Program-made: the position numbers and the translations under genes
DNA from: Pseudomonas sp. FP2309
GTDB taxonomy: Bacteria; Pseudomonadota; Gammaproteobacteria; Pseudomonadales; Pseudomonadaceae
Assembly: GCF_030687575.1 (NCBI RefSeq)
Contig: NZ_CP117439.1
Coordinates: 4,207,501-4,271,500, forward strand
Length of the DNA stretch: 64,000 nt
Direction: 5' to 3'
In this document: positions 16,963 through 25,303 of the stretch, one piece after another
Layout of the letters: each line of letters opens with the position of its first letter
How positions within the stretch are numbered: position 1 is the stretch's first letter
Notes under the pieces: generated by a model
The model's input: only the letters and a program-made list of their open reading frames with translations
What the model was told of the DNA's origin: nothing
Database searches by the model: none

Positions 16963-17784
16963 CTAGTCGTGGTACATCACAGACCGCCCGCCATCGATCA
17001 TCAGGCAAGTGGCATTGATAAAAGGCGCCTCGTCGGTGGCCAGGAACAGCGCCGTCATCGCCACCTCGATCGGCTGACCGATGCGCTTGGGCGGGTGCAG
17101 ATCGAAGGCGCGCTGGCGCTCGGCGTGCGGGTCGGGAAAACCGTTCCAGTAGTCAACGTTGAGCTGGGTTTCGATATACCCCGGCGCGATGGCATTCACG
17201 CGGAGGCCCTTGGACGCATATTCGATGCCCAGGGCGCGGGTGAGGCCGAGCAAACCATGCTTGGCCACCGGGTACGGAAAACAGCCGGGAATGATGTGAC
17301 TGGAATGGGTGGAGGCGATGTTGATGATGTTGCCAATGCCCTGCTCGATCATGTGCGGCAGCACCGTGCGGCAACCGAACCAGGCACCGTCGAGGTCAAT
17401 GGCGAAACAACGGCGCCAGTCCTCGTCGGTCATTTGCAGCGGGTCGCAAAACACGTTGACGCCCGCGCAGTTGACCAGCACATCCACGCGGCCGAAGCGC
17501 TCGATGGCCGTATTGACCAGTGTCTGCCATTGCACTTTGCACGTGATGTCGACGGCCTGCGCGTAAATGTCAGCGCCACGTTCACGCCAGTGGGCGGCAA
17601 CGCGATCGACCTTTTCAGCCTGGATATCGGCGATGACCAACCGCGCCTGCTGGGCCTGGAAACACGCGACGATCGCCTCGCCAATGCCTTGGGCGGCGCC
17701 GGTGATGATCACCACCTTGCCTTTGAGCCGCTCGCCGTAAGTGGGCTCGGGCACGGCGGGGAGTGACAACGGTTGTGCCTGCAT
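16963..17784 (-). CDS. SDR-family oxidoreductase, probable sugar 1-dehydrogenase
   Basis: 273 residues. The classical SDR pattern is complete: TGAAQGIGEAI cofactor loop, NCAGV, catalytic Ser in IASTHSS, Tyr-x3-Lys in YPVAKHG, and a C-terminal FINATCLMIDGG. Standing first in the araFGH operon, 35 bases before araF, it most simply oxidises the imported aldose to its lactone, the first step of the non-phosphorylative arabinose/galactose pathways found in pseudomonads. The substrate is inference. The lactonase, dehydratase and later steps are not in this window. Confidence 0.8.
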   Translation of the reverse strand: MQAQPLSLPAVPEPTYGERLKGKVVIITGAAQGIGEAIVACFQAQQARLVIADIQAEKVDRVAAHWRERGADIYAQAVDITCKVQWQTLVNTAIERFGRVDVLVNCAGVNVFCDPLQMTDEDWRRCFAIDLDGAWFGCRTVLPHMIEQGIGNIINIASTHSSHIIPGCFPYPVAKHGLLGLTRALGIEYASKGLRVNAIAPGYIETQLNVDYWNGFPDPHAERQRAFDLHPPKRIGQPIEVAMTALFLATDEAPFINATCLMIDGGRSVMYHD

Positions 17785-17828
17785 CGCTTCACCTGTTTTA
17801 TTTTTGGTAGTGAGTGCTGATGCCGCCG

Positions 17829-17858
17829 ACTATAAACCCAGACCCGAAAACATCTCAA
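17829..17858 (-). promoter_or_regulatory. candidate promoter of the SDR-araFGH operon
   Basis: On the minus strand, TTGAGA and TATAGT are separated by 18 bases, about 45 bases before the SDR start codon. Spacing is one base over ideal. Confidence 0.5.
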
Positions 17859-17895
17859 TATATAAATTTGCATCCCATATTGTGAGAGAAAACAC

Positions 17896-17926
17896 AAAAA
17901 AACCGACGCTTTCGGCGCCGGCTTTT
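17896..17926 (-). terminator. terminator after the GNAT gene
   Basis: On the minus strand, a CCG-G-CGC stem pairs with GCG-T-CGG (one G-U pair) around a CGAAA loop and runs into seven T residues, just after the acetyltransferase stop. Its A-rich left side gives some terminator character in the other direction too. Confidence 0.8.
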
Positions 17927-17941
17927 TGAGAGGGCCTTGAA

Positions 17942-18421
17942 TCAACCCAAGGCGAAATCGCGCAACGCGTCGCCTTCCATGCGGTAGCGCACCCACTCTT
18001 CCTGGGGTTGGGCACCGATGGATTTGTAGAAGGCAATGGCTGGCTCGTTCCAGTCCAGCACGCTCCACTCGAAGCGACCGCAACCATTATCAAAGGCGAT
18101 TTTGGCCAAGTGACGCAGCAACTTCTTGCCCGCCCCGCCGCCGCGCTGTTCAGGGTTGATGTAGAGGTCTTCCAGGTACAGGCAGTTGCTGCCAAGCCAG
18201 GTCGAATAGCTGAAAAAGAACACCGCAAAGCCGATCGGCAAACCGTCGCGCAGGCAAATCAGGCCATGGGCGGTGGCCCCTTCGCTGAACAGGCTGCGCT
18301 CGATGTCCACCACACTGGCGATCACTTCATGCCGGGCCTTTTCGTACTCGGCAAGTTCGGTGATGAAAGTCAGAATCTGCGCAGCATCGCTGGGCACCGC
18401 AGGGCGAATCTCGATGGTCAT
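17942..18421 (-). CDS. GNAT N-acetyltransferase, spermidine/diamine acetyltransferase-like
   Basis: 159 residues covering a full GNAT fold. IEIRPAVPSDAAQILTFI begins the domain. YLEDLYINPEQRGGGAGKKLL is the acetyl-CoA loop (Q/RxxGxG/A). WSVLDWNEPAIAFYKSIGA closes it. The LEDLYV/I and WNEPAIAFYKSIGA segments resemble SAT1-type diamine acetyltransferases, so a polyamine or other amine substrate is plausible but unproven. The ATG of MTIEIRP was chosen, since the upstream start adds ten unrelated residues. It is a single gene with its own terminator. Confidence 0.88.
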   Translation of the reverse strand: MTIEIRPAVPSDAAQILTFITELAEYEKARHEVIASVVDIERSLFSEGATAHGLICLRDGLPIGFAVFFFSYSTWLGSNCLYLEDLYINPEQRGGGAGKKLLRHLAKIAFDNGCGRFEWSVLDWNEPAIAFYKSIGAQPQEEWVRYRMEGDALRDFALG

Positions 18422-18607
18422 GGGCAAGCCTTGGGCAATTTCAAAGCACACATACTAAGGCGCTTTGATGACCGATTGCAGCGCAATTTCCGGGGATGCC
18501 GGTTACTCCGCCCGGCCGTAATGCAAGCACCACCAACCACAGAACAAACCTGGCTGGCGTACATGGTAAACAGTGGGCCGTAACTCCAACGACCTCCAGG
18601 CGGCCCC

Positions 18608-19804
18608 ATGCAGTCCACGTCCCCGGTGAGCACAAAGCTGTTCGCGCTGTTTTGCCTTGCCAGCTTTCTGTTGTCGCTGTCTTACGGCTCGACCTTTCTG
18701 CTGTCGCTGTTGATTCATATACGCGGCGGCAATGAGCACGATGCCGGCAGTGTGATCGCCACTGCGATGCTCAGTACCTTTGTGGCGGTCGTGCTGTCCG
18801 GGCATTTGGCGGATGCGTGGGGCGCGGCGCGGGCGATTGCGGGGATGGGTGTATTGCTGGTGGTGGCATGCCTGGGCTTTGCATTGATGCCGGGCTTTGG
18901 CGAAGGCTTGATGTTGTTCGGGCTGGCCCTGGGCCTGGGCTGGGGCGTGTTCTACACCCTGGGACCGATCATCGTGGCCATGCTGGTAGCGCCGCAGCAC
19001 CGCGCTAAATATTTTGCGCTGCTGTCGGGCAGCATGATGAGCGGCATCGGTTCCGGGCCGTTACTCGGCCGGGCGGCCCACGCGTTGGGCCTGCCCTTGA
19101 CCAGCGCTTTCGTCATTGCCGCACTGGCCAGCCTGGTCGGGGTGCTGATGTTCTGGCGCCTGGGCACAGCGCTCAAACGCCACACCTCGGCACCGGTGTC
19201 GAAAATTTCCTGGGTGGCCTGCCGTCGCGTGCTGTCTTCACGGGCGGCATTTGCCATCGTCATGGTCAGCCTCGGCGGCTGCGTGTTTGGTGGGTTGTCG
19301 TCGTTCCAGACCAGCTACGCGGCAGCCCATGGGCTGGATTATTCGTTGTTTTTTGCAGGCTTCGTCAGTGCGGCGATTACCAGTCGCCTGCTGATCGCCG
19401 GTTACGTGGTCAAGCGCGATGCCTACGTGGCCGCCTGCGTGCTGTCCGGGATGATGCTGGGGTCGATCCTGCTGTTCGCCTTTGGCGTGAGTGGCAATGC
19501 CAGCTACCTGTTGGCCGCCGTGACTCTGGGCGTCGGGTATGGCCTGACGTATTCGGTGATCAACGGCCTGGTGGCCAACGAAGCACCCAACGGCACCACG
19601 TCCCAGGCATTGCTGTTGTTCAGCCTGGCGTACTTTGTGGGGGTGTTTGGCTTCCCGTGGCTGGCGGGCTGGATTATCGTCGATTTCGGTTTACCGGCGC
19701 TGATGCTGAGCGTGCTGGCCGTGGCGACCGTTAATTGGTTGATCAGCGTGGCGCGCCTGGCGTGGCGCCGGGCGACAGCACACAAAATCTTACAGGCTGG
19801 CTGA
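18608..19804 (+). CDS. MFS transporter
   Basis: 398 residues with about 12 hydrophobic spans and little outside them, typical of major facilitator proteins. The loop after span 2 is GHLADAWGAARAIAG, a variant of the MFS motif A. The sequence gives no substrate. Recognisable sugar-acid or drug signatures are absent. It ends 85 bases before a set of small genes on the same strand, and the divergent GNAT gene lies on the other side. Confidence 0.85.
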   Translation: MQSTSPVSTKLFALFCLASFLLSLSYGSTFLLSLLIHIRGGNEHDAGSVIATAMLSTFVAVVLSGHLADAWGAARAIAGMGVLLVVACLGFALMPGFGEGLMLFGLALGLGWGVFYTLGPIIVAMLVAPQHRAKYFALLSGSMMSGIGSGPLLGRAAHALGLPLTSAFVIAALASLVGVLMFWRLGTALKRHTSAPVSKISWVACRRVLSSRAAFAIVMVSLGGCVFGGLSSFQTSYAAAHGLDYSLFFAGFVSAAITSRLLIAGYVVKRDAYVAACVLSGMMLGSILLFAFGVSGNASYLLAAVTLGVGYGLTYSVINGLVANEAPNGTTSQALLLFSLAYFVGVFGFPWLAGWIIVDFGLPALMLSVLAVATVNWLISVARLAWRRATAHKILQAG

Positions 19805-19889
19805 GACCGTTCGTCGCCACCCCGGCACCAACGCAAAACGAGGGCGGACCAATACAGGGTAAGGACAATAACCCTAGGGAGACACCCTC

Positions 19890-20228
19890 ATGAAAAATGC
19901 CAAATTTGCTGCCCTCGCCCTCACTGGCCTGCTGTCTGCCGCTTCGCTGAGCGCCTATGCCGCAAGCTCGACCACAGGTCCGACCGACCCAACGCCGGAC
20001 GCCACCACCGAGTCGCAAAAATCCATGGGCACCGGCCTGGATACCAACGGTGGCGCAGTCATCGACAACACCAATGGCGCCGACCCTCGCACCCAGGGCC
20101 ACGACACCCAGCGCCAGGCACCCGCTGCCGTTGGCAATGGCAAGATGGGGCCGTCGGTGAATGAGCCAAAGATCAATAAAGGCGACGACTCGAACCTGCC
20201 CGGCGCGCCAAAGCAACCTGCGCCGTAA
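19890..20228 (+). CDS. small exported hydrophilic protein
   Basis: 112 residues. A clear signal peptide (MKNAKFAALALTGLLSAASLSAYA) is followed by about 88 mostly polar residues rich in Thr, Pro, Asp, Gly and Asn with almost no hydrophobic core, so the mature protein is probably disordered. AGGGAGAC precedes the ATG. I do not recognise the family. It heads a run of three small co-oriented genes with gaps of about 50 bases. The style (hydrophilic, charged, small) recalls stationary-phase or desiccation proteins, but this is only an impression. Confidence 0.7.
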   Translation: MKNAKFAALALTGLLSAASLSAYAASSTTGPTDPTPDATTESQKSMGTGLDTNGGAVIDNTNGADPRTQGHDTQRQAPAAVGNGKMGPSVNEPKINKGDDSNLPGAPKQPAP

Positions 20229-20279
20229 GCCCTCGAACGCAAGACGAACACCCGATCATTTCCCAGTGAAGAGGTACGC

Positions 20280-20546
20280 ATGAACGTCGATAGAACCCTT
20301 GAAAAAGAAGTCCTCACCCGCCTGCTGCACGCCCACCCGCAAGGCTTGGGCAAGGAGGTGCTGGACAACTACCGCGGCGAAAAGGAAGTGGCCGGCGTGT
20401 TGGCCTTCCTGCAGGACCGCGGGCTGATCAAGGATGGTCATGTGACCACCGACGACTCCGGCGAATATTCGTTGAATCTACCGATCAAGCTGACTGCGTC
20501 GGGTGTAGATGAGGCGCGCAAGCTGGAAGGCGAGCGCCCTCAGTAA
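20280..20546 (+). CDS. small protein of unknown function, winged-helix-like
   Basis: 88 residues, soluble. The pattern is helical (LEKEVLTRLLHAHPQGL), then KEVAGVLAFLQDRGLIKDG, then a short beta hairpin ending NLPIKLTASGVDEARKL. This is the helix-helix-wing arrangement of small winged-helix domains with a trailing helix. No enzymatic motif. A GAAGAGG site precedes the ATG. It sits between the small exported protein and the Rho_N/SAP-type protein and may be co-transcribed with both. A DNA-binding role is inference. Confidence 0.65.
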   Translation: MNVDRTLEKEVLTRLLHAHPQGLGKEVLDNYRGEKEVAGVLAFLQDRGLIKDGHVTTDDSGEYSLNLPIKLTASGVDEARKLEGERPQ

Positions 20547-20595
20547 TCCATTTTGTCTGGTCCGGCCCTGTTACAGGGCCGGAAGGAGTATCGCG

Positions 20596-20976
20596 ATGCC
20601 TCGTGGAAGCAAAGCCAAATACACCCCCGAACAAAAGCGCAAGGCCGCGCATATCGAAGACAGTTACGAACACAAGGGCGTGCCCGCTGCCGAGGCCGAA
20701 GCCCGTGCCTGGGCCACCGTCAACAAGCAATCCGGCGGTGGCGAAAAGGCCGGTGGCTCGGGCCGGCGCAAGGCACCAATGAAAAAGGCTCAGGACCGCA
20801 GTGACTCGGCCAAACGCGCGGCGGCCAGCCGCGAGGGTCATCCTCGCAGCAGCCGAGTCTCATTGGGCACTCAGACTAAAGAAAGCCTGATGAAGGAAGC
20901 GCGCGCCAAGGATATTCCCGGGCGCTCGAGCATGCGCAAGGCTGAGTTGATTGAAGCGCTGAAAAAGGCCGGCTGA
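20596..20976 (+). CDS. basic protein with C-terminal Rho_N/SAP-like domain
   Basis: 126 residues, very Lys/Arg-rich. Residues 1-45 (YTPEQKRKAAHIEDSYEHKG, AEAEARAWATVNKQ) look like the plasmid-stabilisation/ChaB-like segment often found in Pseudomonas proteins of this type. A flexible basic linker follows. The last 35 residues (TKESLMKEARAKDIPGRSSM, RKAELIEALKKAG) form a Rho N-terminal or SAP-type helix-extended-helix nucleic-acid-binding motif. The ATG follows GGAAGGAG. It probably binds DNA or RNA. The cellular role is unknown. Confidence 0.75.
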   Translation: MPRGSKAKYTPEQKRKAAHIEDSYEHKGVPAAEAEARAWATVNKQSGGGEKAGGSGRRKAPMKKAQDRSDSAKRAAASREGHPRSSRVSLGTQTKESLMKEARAKDIPGRSSMRKAELIEALKKAG

Positions 20977-21069
20977 CACGCCTCGCGGTGTAAGCGGCCT
21001 GATGCCAGTCAGAGAGCAAGAAGCACCCTGTGCCCACCGTTAATTGATGGGCATTTGCGCTCGCCTTGC

Positions 21070-21990
21070 TCACGCCTCAGCTACTAACGCATCCACCTCG
21101 CAGGTTGCGGGGCACGTCGCCGGTCCCCAACGCGTCACCGCCAACGCCGCCGCCGCATTCGCCCGGCGTGCGGCTTGGGCAGATTTCAAGCCGTTGGCCA
21201 ACCCCGCAATAAACACCCCCGCATGGGCATCGCCCGCGCCATTGCTGTCCACGGCCTCAACCTCGAAACCCGGCACGTGCTCGATCTGCTCCGCACGCCC
21301 GACCAGGCATCCATTCGGCCCGTCGCGCACCACCAGCAGTGTGTTGGCGGGCAGATGCCGGCTTAACGCAGGCAACGCGGTGGCAATGTCCGATGCACCG
21401 GTAAACGCCAGCGCTTCCGGACCATTGCTGGTCCAGATGTCGATGCGCGGCAGTAAGCGGCGCATCAAGGCCGAATCCGGGGCTTTGACCAACGGGCCCG
21501 GATCGAATACCACCGCGATGCTGTGCGGCAATGCCAGTAACCAGTCGAGCAACGGCTGGGCCTTGCCCTCGAGCAGCAAGCTGTAGCCGCTGACATAAAC
21601 GTAGTCGTCCGCACGCGGCACTATGGGCGCCAAGTCCTCGGCACTGAGTTCACCCTCGGCACCGAGGTGGGAAATAAACGTGCGCTCGGTGGTGGCTTCG
21701 GTCAGGGACACACATAAACCGGTGTCCTTGCCGCGGCTTGGCGCGAGGGCCATGTCAATGCCCTCAGCCTGCATCGCAGTGCGCGCCAGGTCGCCGAAGC
21801 GACCCTCGCCATGACGCCCCAGGTAAACCACCGGCAAGCCATTGCGTCGGGCTGCGGCCATCACATTGAACCCGCCGCCCACTTCAAAATTGGCCGAATG
21901 CGCCAGCACATCGCCACCGCTGGCGGGTAAGGCATCAAGGGCCATGACCAGGTCGACGATGACCTGGCCCGTGTGCAGCAATCTAGACAT
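21070..21990 (-). CDS. PfkB-family carbohydrate/nucleoside kinase
   Basis: 306 residues. The N-terminal GQVIVDLVMALDALPASGG and GGGFNVMAAARRNG region and the C-terminal anion-hole and catalytic-base motif DSNGAGDAHAGVF are PfkB/ribokinase signatures. It should phosphorylate a sugar or nucleoside hydroxyl with ATP. The start overlaps the end of the NCS1 permease gene by eight bases. It is the last gene of the GntR/ADP-ribosylglycohydrolase/permease operon, so the substrate is probably a released pentose or a nucleoside imported by the permease. The exact substrate cannot be read from sequence. Confidence 0.9.
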   Translation of the reverse strand: MSRLLHTGQVIVDLVMALDALPASGGDVLAHSANFEVGGGFNVMAAARRNGLPVVYLGRHGEGRFGDLARTAMQAEGIDMALAPSRGKDTGLCVSLTEATTERTFISHLGAEGELSAEDLAPIVPRADDYVYVSGYSLLLEGKAQPLLDWLLALPHSIAVVFDPGPLVKAPDSALMRRLLPRIDIWTSNGPEALAFTGASDIATALPALSRHLPANTLLVVRDGPNGCLVGRAEQIEHVPGFEVEAVDSNGAGDAHAGVFIAGLANGLKSAQAARRANAAAALAVTRWGPATCPATCEVDALVAEA

Positions 21991-23449
21991 TGTGGCTCTC
22001 TACCAGCGCCGGCCGCCGGTCGGCCGCGCCGCCCAGTACCGCATAAATCCCGCCGGCCACCAGGAAGGTGACGATCCAGCCCAGGCCGTTGTGGCCCAGC
22101 CAGGAGTCGGACAGCGGCCCGGCGAACCAGATATTTTCGGCGGTGGTGCCGATGGTGGTGAAGCAAAAGCCCAGCACGATGGCCACGGCCCAGGCACCGA
22201 AGGCTCGCCATTCCACGCCGCCGCGATACCAGTAGGCACTGCTTGGGCTGACGTCGAGCAGGTCCTTGGGGCTGTAGTAATGACGATGAATCAGGTCAAC
22301 CACGAAGATCCCGACCCACGCGGTGATCGGCACCGCCAGCAGCGAAATGAAGGTGATGAACGGGCCGTAGAAACTGTCGGCGATCAGCATGAAGTAAATC
22401 GACCCGGCAAAAATCGCCACGATATCGACGATCACCGCGTGCACGCGCTTGACCTTCAAACCCAGGGTCAAGGTGGTGAGACCGGCCGAATACACCGACA
22501 GGTTGTTCGACAGCAGCAGGCCGCCGAATGCGGTGATCAGGTACGGCACAGCCATCCAGGTCGGCAGCATGTCGCGGATCGCGATGATTGGGTCGGTGGC
22601 CGAGGCCAGGTCATTGTTGCCCACCGACAGCAGGCCACCGAGGGTGATCAGCAGTACCAGAGGAATGCCCGCGCCAAACGCCGCGGAGGCCACCAGGCGC
22701 GCGGCCTTGACGCTGCGGTGTTGGTAGCGCGACATATCGGCGCCGGCGTTGGCCCAACCGATACCGGTGCCGGCCGCCATGGTGCCGACGCCGATGATCA
22801 TCGCGCTCAGCGGCGCGGGGGTGGCGTTGAACACCGCGCTCCAGTCAATGGTGGCACAGAGGAAGCCGCCCACCAGGATATTCAAAGCGCCGAATACGTA
22901 GGTGGCCCACTTCTGGATCACCAGCAGGGTGGCGTGGCCGAGGCCGGAAACGGCCAGGGTGAGCAGCACGAAAATGGCGATGAAAATCAGCGTCAGCACG
23001 GGTGCGCTTTTCGCCTCCACCGGCGACCCGAAGAGAATCGAACACAACGACAGCAACACAAACGCCGCCGTGGTGGTGTTGACGGTTTCCCAACCCAGGC
23101 GCGACATCAGCGACACCAGTGTCGGGCCAATATTGCCGCGCACGCCGAAGATGGCACGGGACAAGGTCAGGCTCGGTGCACGGCCACGACGACCGGCGAT
23201 GGAGATGATGCCCACCACCGCAAAGGAACCGGCCGCGCCGAGGATCGCCACAATAATCGCCTGCCAGATCGCCAAGCCCCGGAACGCCACCAGCGTGGCC
23301 CCAAGCGGTAAGCCGAGGATGCTGATGTTGGCAGCGAACCACACCCAGAACAGTTGCAACGGATGGCCGTTGCACTCGCCTTCCGGGACCGGTTCGATGC
23401 CGCGTGTTTCCAATTGTCCGGCGCTTTGGCCGGAAGACGTGCTGCTCAT
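21983..23449 (-). CDS. NCS1-family purine/pyrimidine or nucleoside permease
   Basis: 488 residues with about 12 membrane spans. The N-terminal GIEPVPEGECNGHPLQLFWVWF and LGLPLGATLVAF segments, GRRGRAPSLTLSRAIFG, and WANAGADMSRYQ (about residue 245) are typical of the CodB/purine-cytosine-permease branch of NCS1 transporters, which import nucleobases, nucleosides or related compounds with H+ or Na+. It is the third gene of the operon, 72 bases after the ADP-ribosylglycohydrolase gene, and is coupled to the kinase gene. Confidence 0.88.
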   Translation of the reverse strand: MSSTSSGQSAGQLETRGIEPVPEGECNGHPLQLFWVWFAANISILGLPLGATLVAFRGLAIWQAIIVAILGAAGSFAVVGIISIAGRRGRAPSLTLSRAIFGVRGNIGPTLVSLMSRLGWETVNTTTAAFVLLSLCSILFGSPVEAKSAPVLTLIFIAIFVLLTLAVSGLGHATLLVIQKWATYVFGALNILVGGFLCATIDWSAVFNATPAPLSAMIIGVGTMAAGTGIGWANAGADMSRYQHRSVKAARLVASAAFGAGIPLVLLITLGGLLSVGNNDLASATDPIIAIRDMLPTWMAVPYLITAFGGLLLSNNLSVYSAGLTTLTLGLKVKRVHAVIVDIVAIFAGSIYFMLIADSFYGPFITFISLLAVPITAWVGIFVVDLIHRHYYSPKDLLDVSPSSAYWYRGGVEWRAFGAWAVAIVLGFCFTTIGTTAENIWFAGPLSDSWLGHNGLGWIVTFLVAGGIYAVLGGAADRRPALVESHNV

Positions 23450-23521
23450 GAGGTGTTGCTCCTGGTGCCTGTATTTTTGTGGTTGTGGCAGGTCGTCAAC
23501 GCTGTGACTGGTCGTCCTGAC

Positions 23522-24523
23522 TCATCGCATTTTCAGAAGGTTTTCAACCAATGGCTGCAAGTCCAACCCATTGACGGCCTTGACCTGTTCGATCATTGCC
23601 GCAGGCCAGCACTGCATGCCGAAACACGCGCCAAGCATCGCGCCGAGCATCGCCGCGATGGTGTCGGTGTCGCCCCCCAGGCTGGCGGCCAGGCACAACG
23701 CCTGGAACGCGTTCATATCCCCCACCGCCACTTGCTGGGCCAGGGCAAACGACACCACCACCGACTCCTGGGAGGCCACGGAAGTGCCGATCAATTCATA
23801 GAGCAGGTCGGCAAACAACGCGGTGTCGCCACTGCCCACACTGAGGGTGCGCGCCCAACTGATGCGAGTGGAAATACGCCCGCCGGCCACCCAATGCCCG
23901 TGACCTTCCGCCTGTTGGGCGATCTGGGTACCAATGTTCAGCGCTTCGCCCAGGTCCGCACCGTTGATGCCGGCGGACACCACCGCCGCCACCGCTGCCG
24001 CACTGGAAATGCCCAGGGTGGTGTTGTGGGTGACTTGGCACGCCTGGATCACCGCCTGGATAAACTGCGCCGGGTCGCTGACATCGACGGCGATGCCCAC
24101 CGGCGTGATGCGCATGGCGGCACCATTGGTGCTGCCGTAGCGCCCGGACTCCTGCGGAGTATGCCCGGCGAGGATCATGTCGATGGCACGCTTGGTGGAC
24201 GGACCAAGCAGATCCTGAGAACCCTTGGCGCGCATCGTCGCTTCCCAGTCGATCAGGCGCTGGGCAAGCACGGCAGGTTCGATCCTGCCTTGGCCTTCGA
24301 CCAGCAACTGGCCAACCAGAATCGCCTGCTCAGTGTCATCGGTGATGGAACCGGCCGGCATGTTCGGGGCGATCGGCTGGTCGGCGCCGGCCTTCTCAAG
24401 GGCGGTAATGGCACCAAAGCGCTGTTGCACTTGCTCACGGCTCAGGGATTGGGTGGGCATGCCCAAGGCATCGCCCAGGGCCAAACCGTAGAAGGCGCCG
24501 AGGGCGCGGGCGTGGGCGGTCAT
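23522..24523 (-). CDS. ADP-ribosylglycohydrolase-family protein
   Basis: 333 residues. Both metal-binding motifs of the DraG/ARH fold are intact: AFYGLALGDALGMPT with SITDDTEQAI near residues 60-68, and the C-terminal SLGGDTDTIAAMLGAMLGA. The family cleaves N- or O-glycosidic ribosyl bonds using two Mg ions, classically on ADP-ribosylated proteins. Members outside that role hydrolyse small ribosides. The ATG overlaps the gntR stop by four bases, so the long N-terminal extension in the same frame was rejected. Its place between a regulator and a permease/kinase pair argues for a small-molecule nucleosidase role (inference). Confidence 0.9.
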   Translation of the reverse strand: MTAHARALGAFYGLALGDALGMPTQSLSREQVQQRFGAITALEKAGADQPIAPNMPAGSITDDTEQAILVGQLLVEGQGRIEPAVLAQRLIDWEATMRAKGSQDLLGPSTKRAIDMILAGHTPQESGRYGSTNGAAMRITPVGIAVDVSDPAQFIQAVIQACQVTHNTTLGISSAAAVAAVVSAGINGADLGEALNIGTQIAQQAEGHGHWVAGGRISTRISWARTLSVGSGDTALFADLLYELIGTSVASQESVVVSFALAQQVAVGDMNAFQALCLAASLGGDTDTIAAMLGAMLGACFGMQCWPAAMIEQVKAVNGLDLQPLVENLLKMR

Positions 24524-25233
24524 TTCGAGGGTCCAAATTGCAGGTGCAGGCGAAAGTGCACAGGGTCGAGCAAGCTTTCGACGTACTCCATGAACCGCTC
24601 GCGACGGTCGTACGTAGTACGCGACGCCTTGAGAAACACGCAGCCTGCCGGGCGACCAAGCAGTTCGGCATCCTCGTCGCTCAGGGGTTCGGCGCCGATC
24701 CATTGGTCACCTTCGGCGCCGATGTAGCCGTAGGCTGCCAGGGTGATGGTCAGGGAGTCATCGATCAGCCCCAAACGAGGCAGGCTTTCAAGGCCGCCGG
24801 ACGCCGGCATCAGCGAACGCTCCAGGGACACGGCAGTGCCATCGGTGGTGCGTCGACGGCGGTCAAGGGCGACAAATTGGTCAGTGCCGAAACGACTGAA
24901 CAGATCGGGACGCGACACCGCTTCCAGGCGCAGGATATCGGTGGTCACCAGGGCACCGGTGTCGGCCAGCGCCTGGGCCCAACCACTGGTTTGATCCAGC
25001 ACCATGCCGTCAAAGGTGACGATGGAGCCGACACCGCTCTGGGTCGCAATGTAATTGCGTCGCTTGAGCTCGGCGAGAGCTTCGCGCAGGGTGCCACGAC
25101 TGACCGCAAACTCTTCGGCCAATTGATGCTCGCCCGGCAACAGGAAGCCGTCGGCCATCACCCCACCCTCGATACGGCGGATGAGTTCGTCGACGACGCG
25201 TTTTTTCTTATCAAATCGGACATGTCTAATCAT
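24520..25233 (-). CDS. GntR-family (HutC/UTRA type) transcriptional regulator
   Basis: 237 residues from the ATG. An in-frame TTG two codons earlier is also possible. Residues 1-70 are the GntR winged helix (DGFLLPGEHQLAEEFAVSRG, TLREALAELKRRNYI). Residues 85-235 are a UTRA ligand-binding domain (ALDRRRRTTDGTAVSLERSL, WIGAEPLSDEDAELL, GCVFLKASRTTYDRRERFMEY). It is the first gene of the operon, so it is probably an autoregulator sensing the imported compound or its phosphate. Confidence 0.9.
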   Translation of the reverse strand: MIRHVRFDKKKRVVDELIRRIEGGVMADGFLLPGEHQLAEEFAVSRGTLREALAELKRRNYIATQSGVGSIVTFDGMVLDQTSGWAQALADTGALVTTDILRLEAVSRPDLFSRFGTDQFVALDRRRRTTDGTAVSLERSLMPASGGLESLPRLGLIDDSLTITLAAYGYIGAEGDQWIGAEPLSDEDAELLGRPAGCVFLKASRTTYDRRERFMEYVESLLDPVHFRLHLQFGPSK

Positions 25234-25235
25234 GT
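25220..25235. promoter_or_regulatory. possible GntR operator
   Basis: ACATG-N6-CATGT is a perfect 5-base inverted repeat, and CATGT also recurs directly at a 10-base step. It overlaps the gntR start codon. Short arms make this tentative. Confidence 0.3.
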
Positions 25236-25303
25236 ACAAATTGATAACCGAAAGCGGCCTTTTGCAGCAAGCGAATTATGTCAGGGAGATGAAAAACCCG
25301 GCC

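Noticed and set aside
24524-24703. 60-residue N-terminal extension of the ADP-ribosylglycohydrolase
   Set aside because: It lies inside gntR in another frame. The ATGA overlap and the family N-terminus fix the later start.
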